A stretch of DNA of 64,000 nt from NCBI GenBank assembly GCA_020636025.1, contig JACJYQ010000003.1, positions 589,558 to 653,557 on the forward strand, read 5' to 3'. Both the position numbers and the translations under genes were made by a program. Under the pieces are notes generated by a model. The model had not been told where the DNA came from and searched no databases. It worked only from the letters and a program-made list of their open reading frames with translations. Origin of the DNA: Lewinellaceae bacterium (lineage in GTDB: Bacteria > Bacteroidota > Bacteroidia > Chitinophagales > Saprospiraceae). Every line of letters begins with the position of its first letter. Within the stretch, counting starts at the first letter, position 1. Below, piece by piece: positions 26,679 to 35,515 of the stretch.

Positions 26679-26700
26679 TAGAGCCTGAAAATTAGTCAGG

Positions 26701-28005
26701 ATGTACAGAAACGCTCCCATACACCCGCTGCTGCGTTTTTTCTACCTGATATGCCGAATTCTCACCTGGTTTGGAGTACACGTATTTTACCGAAAACGAA
26801 GGGTTTTAGGCCGTGAAAATCTGAAATTCGACGGCCCAGCCATCATCGTCGTGAATCATCCAAGCACCCTGCTGGATGTATTGAACCCTTGTTTACACAT
26901 AACACAGGAACCTTTTTTTCTGGCCAATTACGGGATGTTCAAACACCCGGTCATGAATTGGATACTGACACGTTTTTTTTGCATTCCGGTAAAAAGGCGC
27001 GAAGATGTAGCAGTAGGGGAGGACAGAAACAACGATGCGGCGTTCAAAAAATCTTTTCAGCATTTGGAGAAAAACGGTTTGCTGTTCATCGCAGCGGAAG
27101 GGGTAAGCTGGATGGAGCGATGGGTAAGACCATTTAAAGCGGGTGCAGCGCGTATTTCTCTTGGAGCAGAGGCAAGACAGAACTGGAGTTTGGGTGTGAA
27201 GATTTTGCCGGTCGGGCTCAGTTACAGCGCTCCGGATAAGTTCAGGAGCGATGTGATCGTTAATTTTGGAAAACCAATCCAGGTTGCTGAATGGAAATCC
27301 AAATACTCTCATGATCGAAATGATGCCATCAATGATCTTACTCTTAATATTCAACAAGAGGTAAAATCACTCGTGCTGGATATTCACCAACATGAAAACC
27401 ACGATTTCATAGAACAACTGGAAGAGATTTGGCGGGATAAGTTTCCAACTGATAAAAATGAGTATTTCAGATTCAGGAAAAGCCTGATTGAGCAAAATTT
27501 TGATAATCAATTACTTAAGGAGGAGGTTGGAAAGTATAAAGAGCTGCTGGATAGCCATGGCCTTAATGATATGGGGCTTTATGCGGCTACTCAATCCAAA
27601 AGCTTGTTTTCGGAAGTTTTCTTGCTGATACTTGGTTTTCCTTTCTTTCTTATTGGATATACTTTTTTGGTGATTCCCTGCCAACTGATCTATCGCCTCA
27701 CAAGAAAACTGGATCTTTACATTGGGTATGATGCTGCGATAAAGATCCTGGCAGGCTTGATTTTCTTTCCTTTGTACATGGCAGGAATTTGGCAACTGGC
27801 CAACTGGTGGCTCGGCAATTCAGGGTATGCCTGGCTTGTGTTGGCTGGGTTTATATTATCTGGCTTTTTTGTGGAGTTTTATCAAAACAATTGGTTTCGA
27901 AGGAAACAGAGAATGGCAGCCATGTTGCTAAAAGATCAGAAGCCGGAAATGTTTAATCAATTGCACAGCCTACGCAGCAACATAATGGACATGACAAGTA
28001 TATGA
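26701..28005 (+). CDS. PlsC-like acyltransferase with C-terminal membrane segments
   Basis: 434 residues. The acyltransferase domain (about 40-230) has block I NHPSTLLDVL, with His53 and Asp59 in an HX5D spacing found in one branch of the family, and the EG block AAEGVSWMERWVRPF. Two or three C-terminal membrane segments follow (LLILGFPFFLIGYTFLVIPC, LAGLIFFPLYMAGIWQLANW, WLVLAGFILSGFFVEFY). It probably acylates glycerol phosphate, lysophosphatidate or a related lipid; the acceptor is uncertain. Its stop overlaps the next start (ATGA). Confidence 0.85.
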   Translation: MYRNAPIHPLLRFFYLICRILTWFGVHVFYRKRRVLGRENLKFDGPAIIVVNHPSTLLDVLNPCLHITQEPFFLANYGMFKHPVMNWILTRFFCIPVKRREDVAVGEDRNNDAAFKKSFQHLEKNGLLFIAAEGVSWMERWVRPFKAGAARISLGAEARQNWSLGVKILPVGLSYSAPDKFRSDVIVNFGKPIQVAEWKSKYSHDRNDAINDLTLNIQQEVKSLVLDIHQHENHDFIEQLEEIWRDKFPTDKNEYFRFRKSLIEQNFDNQLLKEEVGKYKELLDSHGLNDMGLYAATQSKSLFSEVFLLILGFPFFLIGYTFLVIPCQLIYRLTRKLDLYIGYDAAIKILAGLIFFPLYMAGIWQLANWWLGNSGYAWLVLAGFILSGFFVEFYQNNWFRRKQRMAAMLLKDQKPEMFNQLHSLRSNIMDMTSI

Positions 28006-29180
28006 TACAGGAATTACGTGACGATACACCGGGATGCAAACAACGCATCCATCTCAATAATGCGGGGGCCAGTCTCCCTCCACAACCTGTATTGCAGGCC
28101 ATGCAGCAATATCTGGAATTGGAATCGACCATAGGTGGTTACGAAGCGGTGGATCTTTTACACGATGAACTTCAAGGGTTTTATGATGCAGTGGCCAACA
28201 TGCTGGGGACTCAGGCAAATAATATAGCCTATGCCGGCAGTGCAACCGATGCCTATGCAAAGGTGTTGAGCTCTATACCATGGCAGAAAGGTGATGTTAT
28301 CGTCACCAGTGAAAATGACTACAGCTCAAATCGTATCGCATTTTTAGCTTTGAAGAAACGCTTTGGGGTTGAAATAATTCCTTCTTTAAGTGTTGCTATT
28401 AGTGATGCTGAACTTGCGGATCTAGAGAGCTTAATTAAAAATCAGCCGCCAAAACTGCTGGCCATATCTCACATTCCTACCAACAATGGATTGGTGCAGC
28501 CAGTGGAAGCCATTGGTAAAATTTTGAGGAATACCGAAACGCTTTACCTGGTGGATGCCTGTCAATCTGCCGGTCAAATGCGCTTGGATGTGAATACCAT
28601 TGGTTGTGATTTTCTCACAGCTACTATGAGAAAATTCATGCGCGGGCCCAGGGGAGCAGGTTTTTTATATGCTTCTGATAGAGTTTTTGAACTGGGACTG
28701 GAAATGATGCTGCCCGACATGCGCAGTGCCACCTGGACCTCAATTGATGGCTATAAAACCGTACAAGGCGCCAAAAGATATGAGTATTGGGAAGTGCCCT
28801 ATGCGCTGGTTATGGGGTCGAAAGTGGCAACGGAGTACGCGGTAAATCTGGGACTTGAATGGATTGAAGCACAGGTAAAACGACTGGCTGATTTATCAAG
28901 GAATCTGCTTTCGGAGATGCCGGGAGTGGAAGTGTTGGATTTGGGAAATCAGCAATGTGGAATTGTCACAGCACATGCAGATCATTGGGATTATGGCAGC
29001 ATCCTGCAAAAGCTGCAGGCTGAGCATATCAATTGCAGGGTTTCCCCTGGTATGGTACAAGGTGGTGAATTTCCGGCTCCCGGTAGGGATAAAGCATTGA
29101 GAGTATCTCCGCATTACTATAACACAGAAGATGAGATCAGGCGTTTTGCTGAGGTATTAAGGCGGGAATTTCCACGATAA
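28002..29180 (+). CDS. PLP-dependent aminotransferase class V
   Basis: 392 residues, fold type I class V enzyme of the cysteine desulfurase/epimerase group. It shows HLNNAGASLPPQPVLQAM near the start, the cofactor Asp in LYLVDACQSAGQ (Asp185), and the Schiff-base Lys in TATMRKFMRGPRGAGFLYA (Lys211). The catalytic Cys loop of NifS/IscS desulfurases is not evident, so lyase, transaminase or epimerase activity is more likely. It overlaps the acyltransferase gene by 4 bp and overlaps the convergent kinase gene by 44 bp. Confidence 0.85.
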   Translation: MIQELRDDTPGCKQRIHLNNAGASLPPQPVLQAMQQYLELESTIGGYEAVDLLHDELQGFYDAVANMLGTQANNIAYAGSATDAYAKVLSSIPWQKGDVIVTSENDYSSNRIAFLALKKRFGVEIIPSLSVAISDAELADLESLIKNQPPKLLAISHIPTNNGLVQPVEAIGKILRNTETLYLVDACQSAGQMRLDVNTIGCDFLTATMRKFMRGPRGAGFLYASDRVFELGLEMMLPDMRSATWTSIDGYKTVQGAKRYEYWEVPYALVMGSKVATEYAVNLGLEWIEAQVKRLADLSRNLLSEMPGVEVLDLGNQQCGIVTAHADHWDYGSILQKLQAEHINCRVSPGMVQGGEFPAPGRDKALRVSPHYYNTEDEIRRFAEVLRREFPR

Positions 29181-30678
29181 AAGTGCTTCCATTTCCAGGT
29201 GAACTTTGCAGCCTGATGCTGCCGCGATGCTCCTGCAATACTTGCGAAACATAACTTAGACCAAGGCCATGTCCTTTAACATTATGGGTATTCCCTACAG
29301 GCACCCGGAAAAACTTGTCAAAAACCTCCTGCTGGTACTCTTCTGGAATTCCAATGCCGTTATCCCGGACGCTTAGCTTGACAAGATTTTGGTTTTCAAT
29401 GACCTGTGTTGAAATGCTTACCTCTATCTCCGGATTTTCCCTGCTGTATTTTAGGGCATTGTCGAGCAGGTTATATACAACACCGGTGAGGTGAAGTTTA
29501 TCTCCTTTAACCAGAAATGAATCACCTGATTTATGGAAAGATATTGTTGCTTTCAAATTGGATGCCTGCAAAGTCATGGCATTGATCACCTGCTGACATA
29601 CCTCTGAAAGGTCAAGTGTGGTCAATTGTAATTTGAGCGCCTGTTGTTCAAACATGGATAAACGGAGCACTTTTTCAACAAGCAGATTGAGTCGCTCCAG
29701 TTCCACCTTTGAGATGTTCAGATATTCTTTTGTCCTTTCAGGGCTTTTCAAGACCTCAAAATCATTGAGCGCCTCCATTGCCACGCCAACTGTGGTTAAG
29801 GGTGTTTTCAACTCATGGGTGACATTGCTGATGAACTCGTTTTTTTGTCTGGAAAGCCTGTTTTGCTGTTGTAAACTGTTGAATATCAGCCAAAAAGCAA
29901 GACTTATCATGCCAAGTAGTAGCAGGGAGAACAACCCATAAGGAAGGACTTTTTTGATCAGATAGGCCTGGTAATCTTCAAACACGGCCTGACTGAATTG
30001 GTGGCGCATAAAACCGGCCGGTATGGCGTCAGTAGCCATCAATCCGGAATCGCGGAGCGCTCCGGGGTTGTGTGCCATCCGCAGCATAAATGAGTTGGGT
30101 AAGGAAGCGTCATTTAGTGCGCGGGTATAAGACTGCTGCAGTTCATCTCGGGAAATCGTGTCGCCTTGAAAATCAATAACCAGTTCATCCGGCTTGGGCA
30201 TGGTGGAATCACTGCGGAAGTTGAGAAGAAAACGTCCCAGTCCGGATTGCAGTCCTGAAGGCTGGCTATCTGTAGTCACTACAGTGATCTGAACAGTTCT
30301 TTCTTCACGGCAAACAGAATCTTGTAGATCATCAGCCATGCTTTTTCGCACCCGCAGACCGCTTTCCCATCGCATCTTTTGTGAGGCTTCGTGGTCTCTC
30401 CATAGCTTTCTTTCAAATATGCGTCCGTCAACGGGTAAGGGTAAGCTTTCTTTTGCATCAAGGCCGCTTTTAACCATGGCCCTGCGTACGAGCGAGTCTT
30501 GCAGACTGATTACCGTTTTCTGGAAAATGTAGTTGGTTTCTTGCTGAAGCGCACTTTTCTGTTCTTCCCAGATCTTCTTTATCCACAATACCTGGGAAAT
30601 GCCAAGCAATAAGAGGCTTACTATGATTAACCATAATAAGCGCTCAGGCTGGCGATAAAGAGTTTGGAACTTGAACAT
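29137..30678 (-). CDS. Sensor histidine kinase (RprX-like)
   Basis: 513 residues. Membrane segment 1 is about 14-33 (LLWLIIVSLLLLGISQVLWI); a periplasmic region of about 200 residues follows; segment 2 is about 244-266 (VLPYGLFSLLLLGMISLAFW). H-box: EFISNVTHELKTPLTTV with His288. N-box LTGVVYNLLDNALKYS, G1 VRDNGIGIPEEYQ, G2 GHGLGLSYV. Layout and length match RprX of Bacteroides fragilis, and the OmpR-type regulator 3.2 kb away matches RprY in size. The final 44 bp overlap the end of the aminotransferase gene. Confidence 0.9.
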   Translation of the reverse strand: MFKFQTLYRQPERLLWLIIVSLLLLGISQVLWIKKIWEEQKSALQQETNYIFQKTVISLQDSLVRRAMVKSGLDAKESLPLPVDGRIFERKLWRDHEASQKMRWESGLRVRKSMADDLQDSVCREERTVQITVVTTDSQPSGLQSGLGRFLLNFRSDSTMPKPDELVIDFQGDTISRDELQQSYTRALNDASLPNSFMLRMAHNPGALRDSGLMATDAIPAGFMRHQFSQAVFEDYQAYLIKKVLPYGLFSLLLLGMISLAFWLIFNSLQQQNRLSRQKNEFISNVTHELKTPLTTVGVAMEALNDFEVLKSPERTKEYLNISKVELERLNLLVEKVLRLSMFEQQALKLQLTTLDLSEVCQQVINAMTLQASNLKATISFHKSGDSFLVKGDKLHLTGVVYNLLDNALKYSRENPEIEVSISTQVIENQNLVKLSVRDNGIGIPEEYQQEVFDKFFRVPVGNTHNVKGHGLGLSYVSQVLQEHRGSIRLQSSPGNGSTFIVEIPALIPQQNA

Positions 30679-30863
30679 CAGAATAATTGATCTGGTCTGG
30701 GAAAATCAAACAGAACCATGGCAAAAGTATTGACTTTGCCGACAGCCTAAAACAGCTGTTAACCTTAATTAACCTAATATCAAGGTCGCTTAACTTCTAT
30801 ATGGCGGCTTTGAAAACTACTTTTGCCCAGCTCTTTTTTCATTCATTTCAATGTAGCTTATTT

Positions 30864-31601
30864 ATGAAACAACTGTTCTCTGTTAGCCTATTTATATGCT
30901 TTTTTCAAATCCTGACATTCGCCCAGCAGCAGGAGGGGATTATTTCCTTCGAAGAAAAAATGAATTTGCACCGTAACCTTCCGGAAGATGCGGCCGACAT
31001 GAAAGCCATGATGCCTGAATTCCGTACCCAGCAAAATGAATTGCTTTTCAACGCAACTGAAAGCCTTTACCGCAATGTAGAAGAAGAGGAAGAAGATGAG
31101 GGCTTTGGAGATAACCAGGGGATGGTGATCAAAATGCAGCGCCCGGAAGCGCTTTACTATCGCAATTTTGCGGAAAAAAGGAAAGTTGATCAAAGGGAGT
31201 TTATGCGCAAAGAGTATCTTATTACAGACTCAATTGGCGGTCAAACCTGGAAAATAACAGGGGAAACAAAAAAGATCCTCGAGTACAATTGTATGGGCGC
31301 TGTGACCAGCGATACTGCCCGAAAGCAGGAAATTACTGCCTGGTTTGCCCCTGATCTGCCCTTGCCTACTGGTCCTGCTTCTTACGGTGAATTACCTGGT
31401 ACCATTCTGGAACTGGATATAAACGACGGTGAAATTGTGATCAGCGCAAAAAAGGTGACCTTTAAAAAGCTGAAGAAAAAGGACATTAAGGAGCCGAGCA
31501 GCGGTGAAAAAATAACACAGGCAGAGTTCCAGGCTTTGATAGCCGAGCGTATGAAAGAATTCGGTGGTGGTGGACGACGGATGCGCGTGATCCGAAATTA
31601 A
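30864..31601 (+). CDS. GLPGLI family secreted protein
   Basis: About 245 residues from the ATG at 30864, which starts a signal peptide (MKQLFSVSLFICFFQILTFA). The frame itself opens at 30687. After an acidic stretch (VEEEEEDEGFG) comes the family core: EYLITDSIGGQTWKITGETK, KKILEYNCMGAVT, ITAWFAPDLPLPTGPASYGE, LPGTILELDINDG. This is the GLPGLI motif in variant form (ELPGTILEL). The family is almost limited to Bacteroidota and its function is unknown. It is divergent from the kinase gene and converges with murI. Confidence 0.88.
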   Translation: MKQLFSVSLFICFFQILTFAQQQEGIISFEEKMNLHRNLPEDAADMKAMMPEFRTQQNELLFNATESLYRNVEEEEEDEGFGDNQGMVIKMQRPEALYYRNFAEKRKVDQREFMRKEYLITDSIGGQTWKITGETKKILEYNCMGAVTSDTARKQEITAWFAPDLPLPTGPASYGELPGTILELDINDGEIVISAKKVTFKKLKKKDIKEPSSGEKITQAEFQALIAERMKEFGGGGRRMRVIRN

Positions 31602-31607
31602 CAATTC

Positions 31608-32432
31608 TTACAAGGCGAGGTGATCGGCATGAACATTTGTGCCCAGGAAAATACCGGCCTTTTCTTCAAATACACGGGCGGATTCGGTGGTGAAATACCG
31701 AATCTGCCCGTTTTTACTGCAAACCTGTTCTATTTCCGGGTGGCGCATTAGGTAATCCTGTAAGCTTTTCGCCACAATCTCTCCCTGGGAAATCACCCGA
31801 ATGCCATTGGGTAAAAAGTTGTTTATCTTATTAATTAGTAAAGGATAATGTGTGCAACCCAATACAATGGCATCAATTTCCCCCGACATGCTCAATAGCT
31901 GATTGAGATATTTTTCTACAAAATAATCGGCGCCATCATTCTGATGTTCGTTGTTCTCAACCAGCGGTACCCACATGGGGCAAGCCTGTTGGAATACTGT
32001 AAGCTCAGGAAAGAACTTCTCAATTTCCAACACATAAGACTGTGAGCTGACGGTCCCGGCCGTAGCCAGTATGCCAATCTGGCCGCTTTTAGAAAAATTG
32101 CCAATGATCTCGGTGGTTGGCCTTATAACTCCCAATACTCTCCGATTTGGGTCAATGTTAGGCAAATCCTGTTGCTGGATGCTTCTCAGTGCTTTGGCGG
32201 ATGCCGTATTGCAAGCCAGGATCACGAGCTGGCAACCCATGTCGAACAGGTGTTGTACACACTCCAGGGTATAGTGATAGATGGTATCAAAATCCCTGGG
32301 GCCGTAGGGAGCCCGGGCATTGTCGCCCAAATAAATATAGTCATATTGGGGCAATAGATTCCGGATCTCGCCAAAGACTGTCAGACCTCCATAGCCGGAA
32401 TCGAAGATGCCAATAGGTGCCGGCTTGATCAT
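31608..32432 (-). CDS. murI: Glutamate racemase
   Basis: 274 residues. It makes D-glutamate for peptidoglycan. The acid/base pair is intact: Cys74 in ILACNTASAK and Cys193 in IVLGCTHYPLL, with Asp11 in GIFDSGYGGLTVF and the LGDNARAPYGPR loop. The gene lies 6 bp after eno on the same strand, so the two form an operon. Confidence 0.95.
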   Translation of the reverse strand: MIKPAPIGIFDSGYGGLTVFGEIRNLLPQYDYIYLGDNARAPYGPRDFDTIYHYTLECVQHLFDMGCQLVILACNTASAKALRSIQQQDLPNIDPNRRVLGVIRPTTEIIGNFSKSGQIGILATAGTVSSQSYVLEIEKFFPELTVFQQACPMWVPLVENNEHQNDGADYFVEKYLNQLLSMSGEIDAIVLGCTHYPLLINKINNFLPNGIRVISQGEIVAKSLQDYLMRHPEIEQVCSKNGQIRYFTTESARVFEEKAGIFLGTNVHADHLAL

Positions 32433-32438
32433 GCTTGC

Positions 32439-33722
32439 TTATAAACCAAAAATTGAACGGCCGAGATAGGTTGCGGCGTCACCCAGTTCCTCTTCAATTC
32501 TCAGCAGTTGGTTGTATTTGGCAATCCGGTCGGAGCGACTGGCAGAACCAGTTTTAATTTGTCCGGTATTGAGCGCCACGGCCAGGTCGGCAATGGTGGT
32601 GTCTTCAGTTTCGCCGGAGCGGTGGCTGATCACCGAAGTGTAGGCGTGTTTGGTGGCCAGATTTACCGAATTAATGGTTTCAGTGAGAGAGCCGATCTGG
32701 TTTACTTTGATCAAAATAGAGTTGGCAATGCCATCGTCGATGCCGCGTTGTAAACGGTCAACATTGGTTACAAAAAGATCATCACCAACCAGCTGAATGC
32801 GGTGGCCCAGGGCTTCAGTTTGCATTTTCCACCCGTCCCAGTCGTCCTCGGCAAATCCGTCTTCAATGGAATAAATTGGATAGCGGCCGCACCAGTCTTT
32901 CCAGAAAGCCACCATGTCTTTAGAATTGTATCGATCACCGGTGGATTTTTTGAAAACATATTCACCTTTTGCAGCGTCGTAGTATTCTGTAGAGGCAGCA
33001 TCAATGGCAATGACAATATCATCGAGCGGACGGTAACCGGCAGACTCAATAGCTGTCATAACCATCTGCAAAGCTTCTTCATTGTTTTTAATGCCAGGTG
33101 CAAAGCCACCTTCATCTCCAACGTTTGTGGAGTAGCCTTTGTTTTTGAGTACTTTCTTTAAATGATGGAATACTTCAACGCCCATTCGAAGGCCTTCCTT
33201 GAAGCTGTCGGCGCCAACAGGCATGATCATAAACTCCTGAAAATCAATTCCATTGTCGGCATGTGCGCCTCCATTCAGGATATTCATCATGGGAACAGGG
33301 AGTACGTGTGCATTCACACCTCCGAGATAGCGGTAGAGCGGCTGGCCAAGTTCCTCTGCAGCAGCTTTGGCCACCGCCAGACTTACCGCCAGGATGGCAT
33401 TTGCCCCGATTTTACTCTTATTTCTGGTGCCATCCTTTTCGAGCATCATTTTATCAATCCGTATCTGATCGCATACTTCATGTCCGAGTAAAGAATCGCG
33501 CAACACTTGTTCAATATTCTTAACGGCTTTTTGTACCCCTTTGCCTAGATAGCGATCTTCTTCATCGCGAAGCTCAACGGCTTCATGTGCACCAGTGCTG
33601 GCGCCACTAGGCACGGCAGCACGGCCGATAAAACCGGTTTCTGTCCAAACTTCTGCTTCTACAGTGGGATTGCCGCGTGAATCAAGGATTTCGCGAGCCA
33701 GTACTTCTCGGATAGCGCTCAT
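32439..33722 (-). CDS. eno: Enolase
   Basis: 427 residues, full length. It converts 2-phosphoglycerate to phosphoenolpyruvate. Visible signatures are ILDSRGNPTVEAEVWTETG, PSGASTGAHEAVELRD, the substrate/metal loop LVGDDLFVTN, ILIKVNQIGSLTETI with the catalytic Lys, and SHRSGETEDTTIADLAVALN. It is the first gene of the eno-murI unit. Confidence 0.97.
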   Translation of the reverse strand: MSAIREVLAREILDSRGNPTVEAEVWTETGFIGRAAVPSGASTGAHEAVELRDEEDRYLGKGVQKAVKNIEQVLRDSLLGHEVCDQIRIDKMMLEKDGTRNKSKIGANAILAVSLAVAKAAAEELGQPLYRYLGGVNAHVLPVPMMNILNGGAHADNGIDFQEFMIMPVGADSFKEGLRMGVEVFHHLKKVLKNKGYSTNVGDEGGFAPGIKNNEEALQMVMTAIESAGYRPLDDIVIAIDAASTEYYDAAKGEYVFKKSTGDRYNSKDMVAFWKDWCGRYPIYSIEDGFAEDDWDGWKMQTEALGHRIQLVGDDLFVTNVDRLQRGIDDGIANSILIKVNQIGSLTETINSVNLATKHAYTSVISHRSGETEDTTIADLAVALNTGQIKTGSASRSDRIAKYNQLLRIEEELGDAATYLGRSIFGL

Positions 33723-33860
33723 AAATGTATTTTAGTTGAAATTAAAAATTTGATATTTGACAGTGAAAAATCACTGGAGGATGGCCACAAAAGTAGCCAA
33801 ATCTTTCAGAGCATAGATACGTAATTTTACTGCATATTTGTCCAAACCAGGTTGCAGCCA

Positions 33861-33893
33861 TTGCACGGTTTAACACAAAGTTCATTATGTTTG
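33861..33893 (+). promoter_or_regulatory. Promoter of the OmpR-type regulator
   Basis: TTG (33861), 22-nt spacer, TATGTTTG (33886-33893). It predicts a start near 33899, so the ATG at 33927, and not upstream in-frame codons from 33852, is used. Confidence 0.55.
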
Positions 33894-33926
33894 CCCAACG
33901 CAAGCAATTTAACCAAGCAGATCATT

Positions 33927-34628
33927 ATGACACATCCGAACGCAACCTTGTTCTACGTGGAGGACGACGAGAGCCTCAGCTTTGTAACCCGTGACAACCT
34001 GGAGCTCAGCGGCTACGTGGTTACACACTGCGAGAGTGGGCAAAAAGCCCTGGAAGTGATAAAAAGCGGCCAGAAATTTGACCTGTGCATTCTTGATGTT
34101 ATGTTGCCTGAGGTGGATGGATTTACCCTGGCACAGGAGATTAGAAAGCGCGATGAGCAAGTGCCGATCATATTCCTGACGGCAAAAAGCCTGAAACAGG
34201 ATAAAATTCATGGACTTACCATTGGCGCCGATGATTACATCACCAAGCCATTCAGTATTGAAGAATTGCTGTTGAAAATCGATATTTTCCTGCGCCGAAC
34301 CAAATATACCACCATGCTCAAGCCGGGAATCCCGGTAGCGATCGGCTCCTATTCCTTCGACTATAAAAATCTGAGTCTGACTGGAGATGGGTACAATGAA
34401 ACCCTGACGCTGAAAGAAGCGGACTTGTTGAAACTACTCAATGAGCACAAAAACCAGGTGGTGAAGCGCTCTTTTATTCTGGAAACCATCTGGGGAAAAG
34501 ACGATTACTTCCTGGGCAGAAGTCTCGATGTATTTATTTCCCGCTTGCGCAAGTATCTGAACCTGGACGACCGCATTAAGATTGAGAATATTCACGGGGT
34601 AGGGTTTAAGTTCAGGGTGGATGATTGA
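33927..34628 (+). CDS. OmpR-family response regulator (RprY-like)
   Basis: About 233 residues. Receiver domain: acidic pair YVEDDESL, phospho-acceptor Asp57 in LCILDVMLPEVDG, Lys107 in ADDYITKPFS. The C-terminal winged helix has LTLKEADLLKLLNEHKNQVV, FLGRSLDVFISRLRKYL and IENIHGVGFKF. Length and layout match RprY. The probable partner is the kinase at 29.1-30.7 kb, though the two are separated by three genes. A truncated TTAGCTAATGTG repeat begins one base after its stop. Confidence 0.9.
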   Translation: MTHPNATLFYVEDDESLSFVTRDNLELSGYVVTHCESGQKALEVIKSGQKFDLCILDVMLPEVDGFTLAQEIRKRDEQVPIIFLTAKSLKQDKIHGLTIGADDYITKPFSIEELLLKIDIFLRRTKYTTMLKPGIPVAIGSYSFDYKNLSLTGDGYNETLTLKEADLLKLLNEHKNQVVKRSFILETIWGKDDYFLGRSLDVFISRLRKYLNLDDRIKIENIHGVGFKFRVDD

Positions 34629-34963
34629 AATTAGCTAATGTGAACCTTGTTTTATGCAGGCTTAGGTATATCAACGTATGGTTTGTTTGCCAGATTTAAG
34701 TGGCAAGTGGTAATGGTTAATGCGGGTACCTTAATGATTGGATTAGGGCATATGATATTGCATAATCAGATTGTCCCTGTTATTGGTGCAATATCGCTTT
34801 TTATTGGCCTGTTTTCAATCATTGCGCACAACGACCAAACGATAGCCCGGAATGATTTGGCTAGACACTCAGCGAACATATTTTCGCTAATATCTTCCCT
34901 CAACTTATCATCATTTGGCTTGTTACATGATTTGCCAGTACCTTTGTGCCGCATTTGCTAATT
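34629..34963. other. 335-bp gap with possible remnant of a membrane protein
   Basis: A TTG-started frame (34647-34961) encodes two hydrophobic stretches (VVMVNAGTLMIGLGHMI, IVPVIGAISLFIGLFSII) and then a tail without protein-like character. There is no ATG, and the next gene's promoter lies at its end. It may be a decayed gene or chance. A fragment of the AATTAGCTAATGTG repeat is at 34629-34642. Confidence 0.35.
34914..34946 (+). promoter_or_regulatory. Promoter of the metal-uptake pair
   Basis: TTTG (34914-34917), 21-nt spacer, TACCTTTG (34939-34946), an exact match to the Bacteroidota consensus. It lies 17 bp before the start of the Cys-rich gene. Confidence 0.72.
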
Positions 34964-35419
34964 ATGATGTCACGCACCGCAAAAACATGTAGCTGGATTT
35001 GGATCGCCTCACTTATGGTTGCCACCATAGGGGTGAGCGGGCGTCAGATTTACTGCTATTGCGTGGGCCAGACAAGTTTCGAGTTTTTTGCTGGAGATGA
35101 CAATGGAATTGAAGATGCCTGTTGTTTGAAAGAGGAAAAGCAAGCGGAAGATTCATGCTGTAAAATGATGGATCATCAAAGTGATCCAAACTGCTGCACA
35201 AGCAAAACAACAAAGGTTTTTCACTTAAAACCTGACTTTACAACACAGGAAGCCGACGGCAATCATTTTAGTGATTTAGAGTCCCCTGTATATCACCCAC
35301 CATTTACGGAATTCCTGCAGGTTTGGCCAAAGCAAATTTGCGGCATTCAGCAACTTTCCAAGCCACCACCCGTTTCCGGACGCATGATCTGCGTGCGCCA
35401 CAATATTTTTCGTTGTTAG
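34964..35419 (+). CDS. Cys-rich HYC_CC_PP-like secreted protein
   Basis: About 151 residues. A hydrophobic N-terminus (WIWIASLMVATIGVSG) leads to QIYCYCVGQ, then three Cys-Cys pairs (ACCLKEE, SCCKMM, NCCTSK) and KPPPVSGR near the end. This order (a YC pair, CC, PP) fits the HYC_CC_PP family, small exported proteins encoded upstream of TonB-dependent receptors in Bacteroidota and linked to metal handling. The Cys pairs suggest binding of a soft metal such as copper. The TonB receptor gene follows after 96 bp. Confidence 0.65.
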   Translation: MMSRTAKTCSWIWIASLMVATIGVSGRQIYCYCVGQTSFEFFAGDDNGIEDACCLKEEKQAEDSCCKMMDHQSDPNCCTSKTTKVFHLKPDFTTQEADGNHFSDLESPVYHPPFTEFLQVWPKQICGIQQLSKPPPVSGRMICVRHNIFRC

Positions 35420-35515
35420 ATGAATTTATCAACAGGGCGTCATACCCTGAAAGGATTTGCTTGCCCGGTATCATCCGGTGCAGGTATTTGTTTCATTTGA
35501 TTAATTGAGTACACA

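Noticed and set aside
28002..29180. Calling the class V enzyme a cysteine desulfurase
   Set aside because: The conserved active-site Cys loop of NifS/IscS is not visible, and no Fe-S assembly gene adjoins.
33852..33926. N-terminal extension of the OmpR-type regulator
   Set aside because: The promoter lies inside it and the receiver domain begins after the ATG at 33927.
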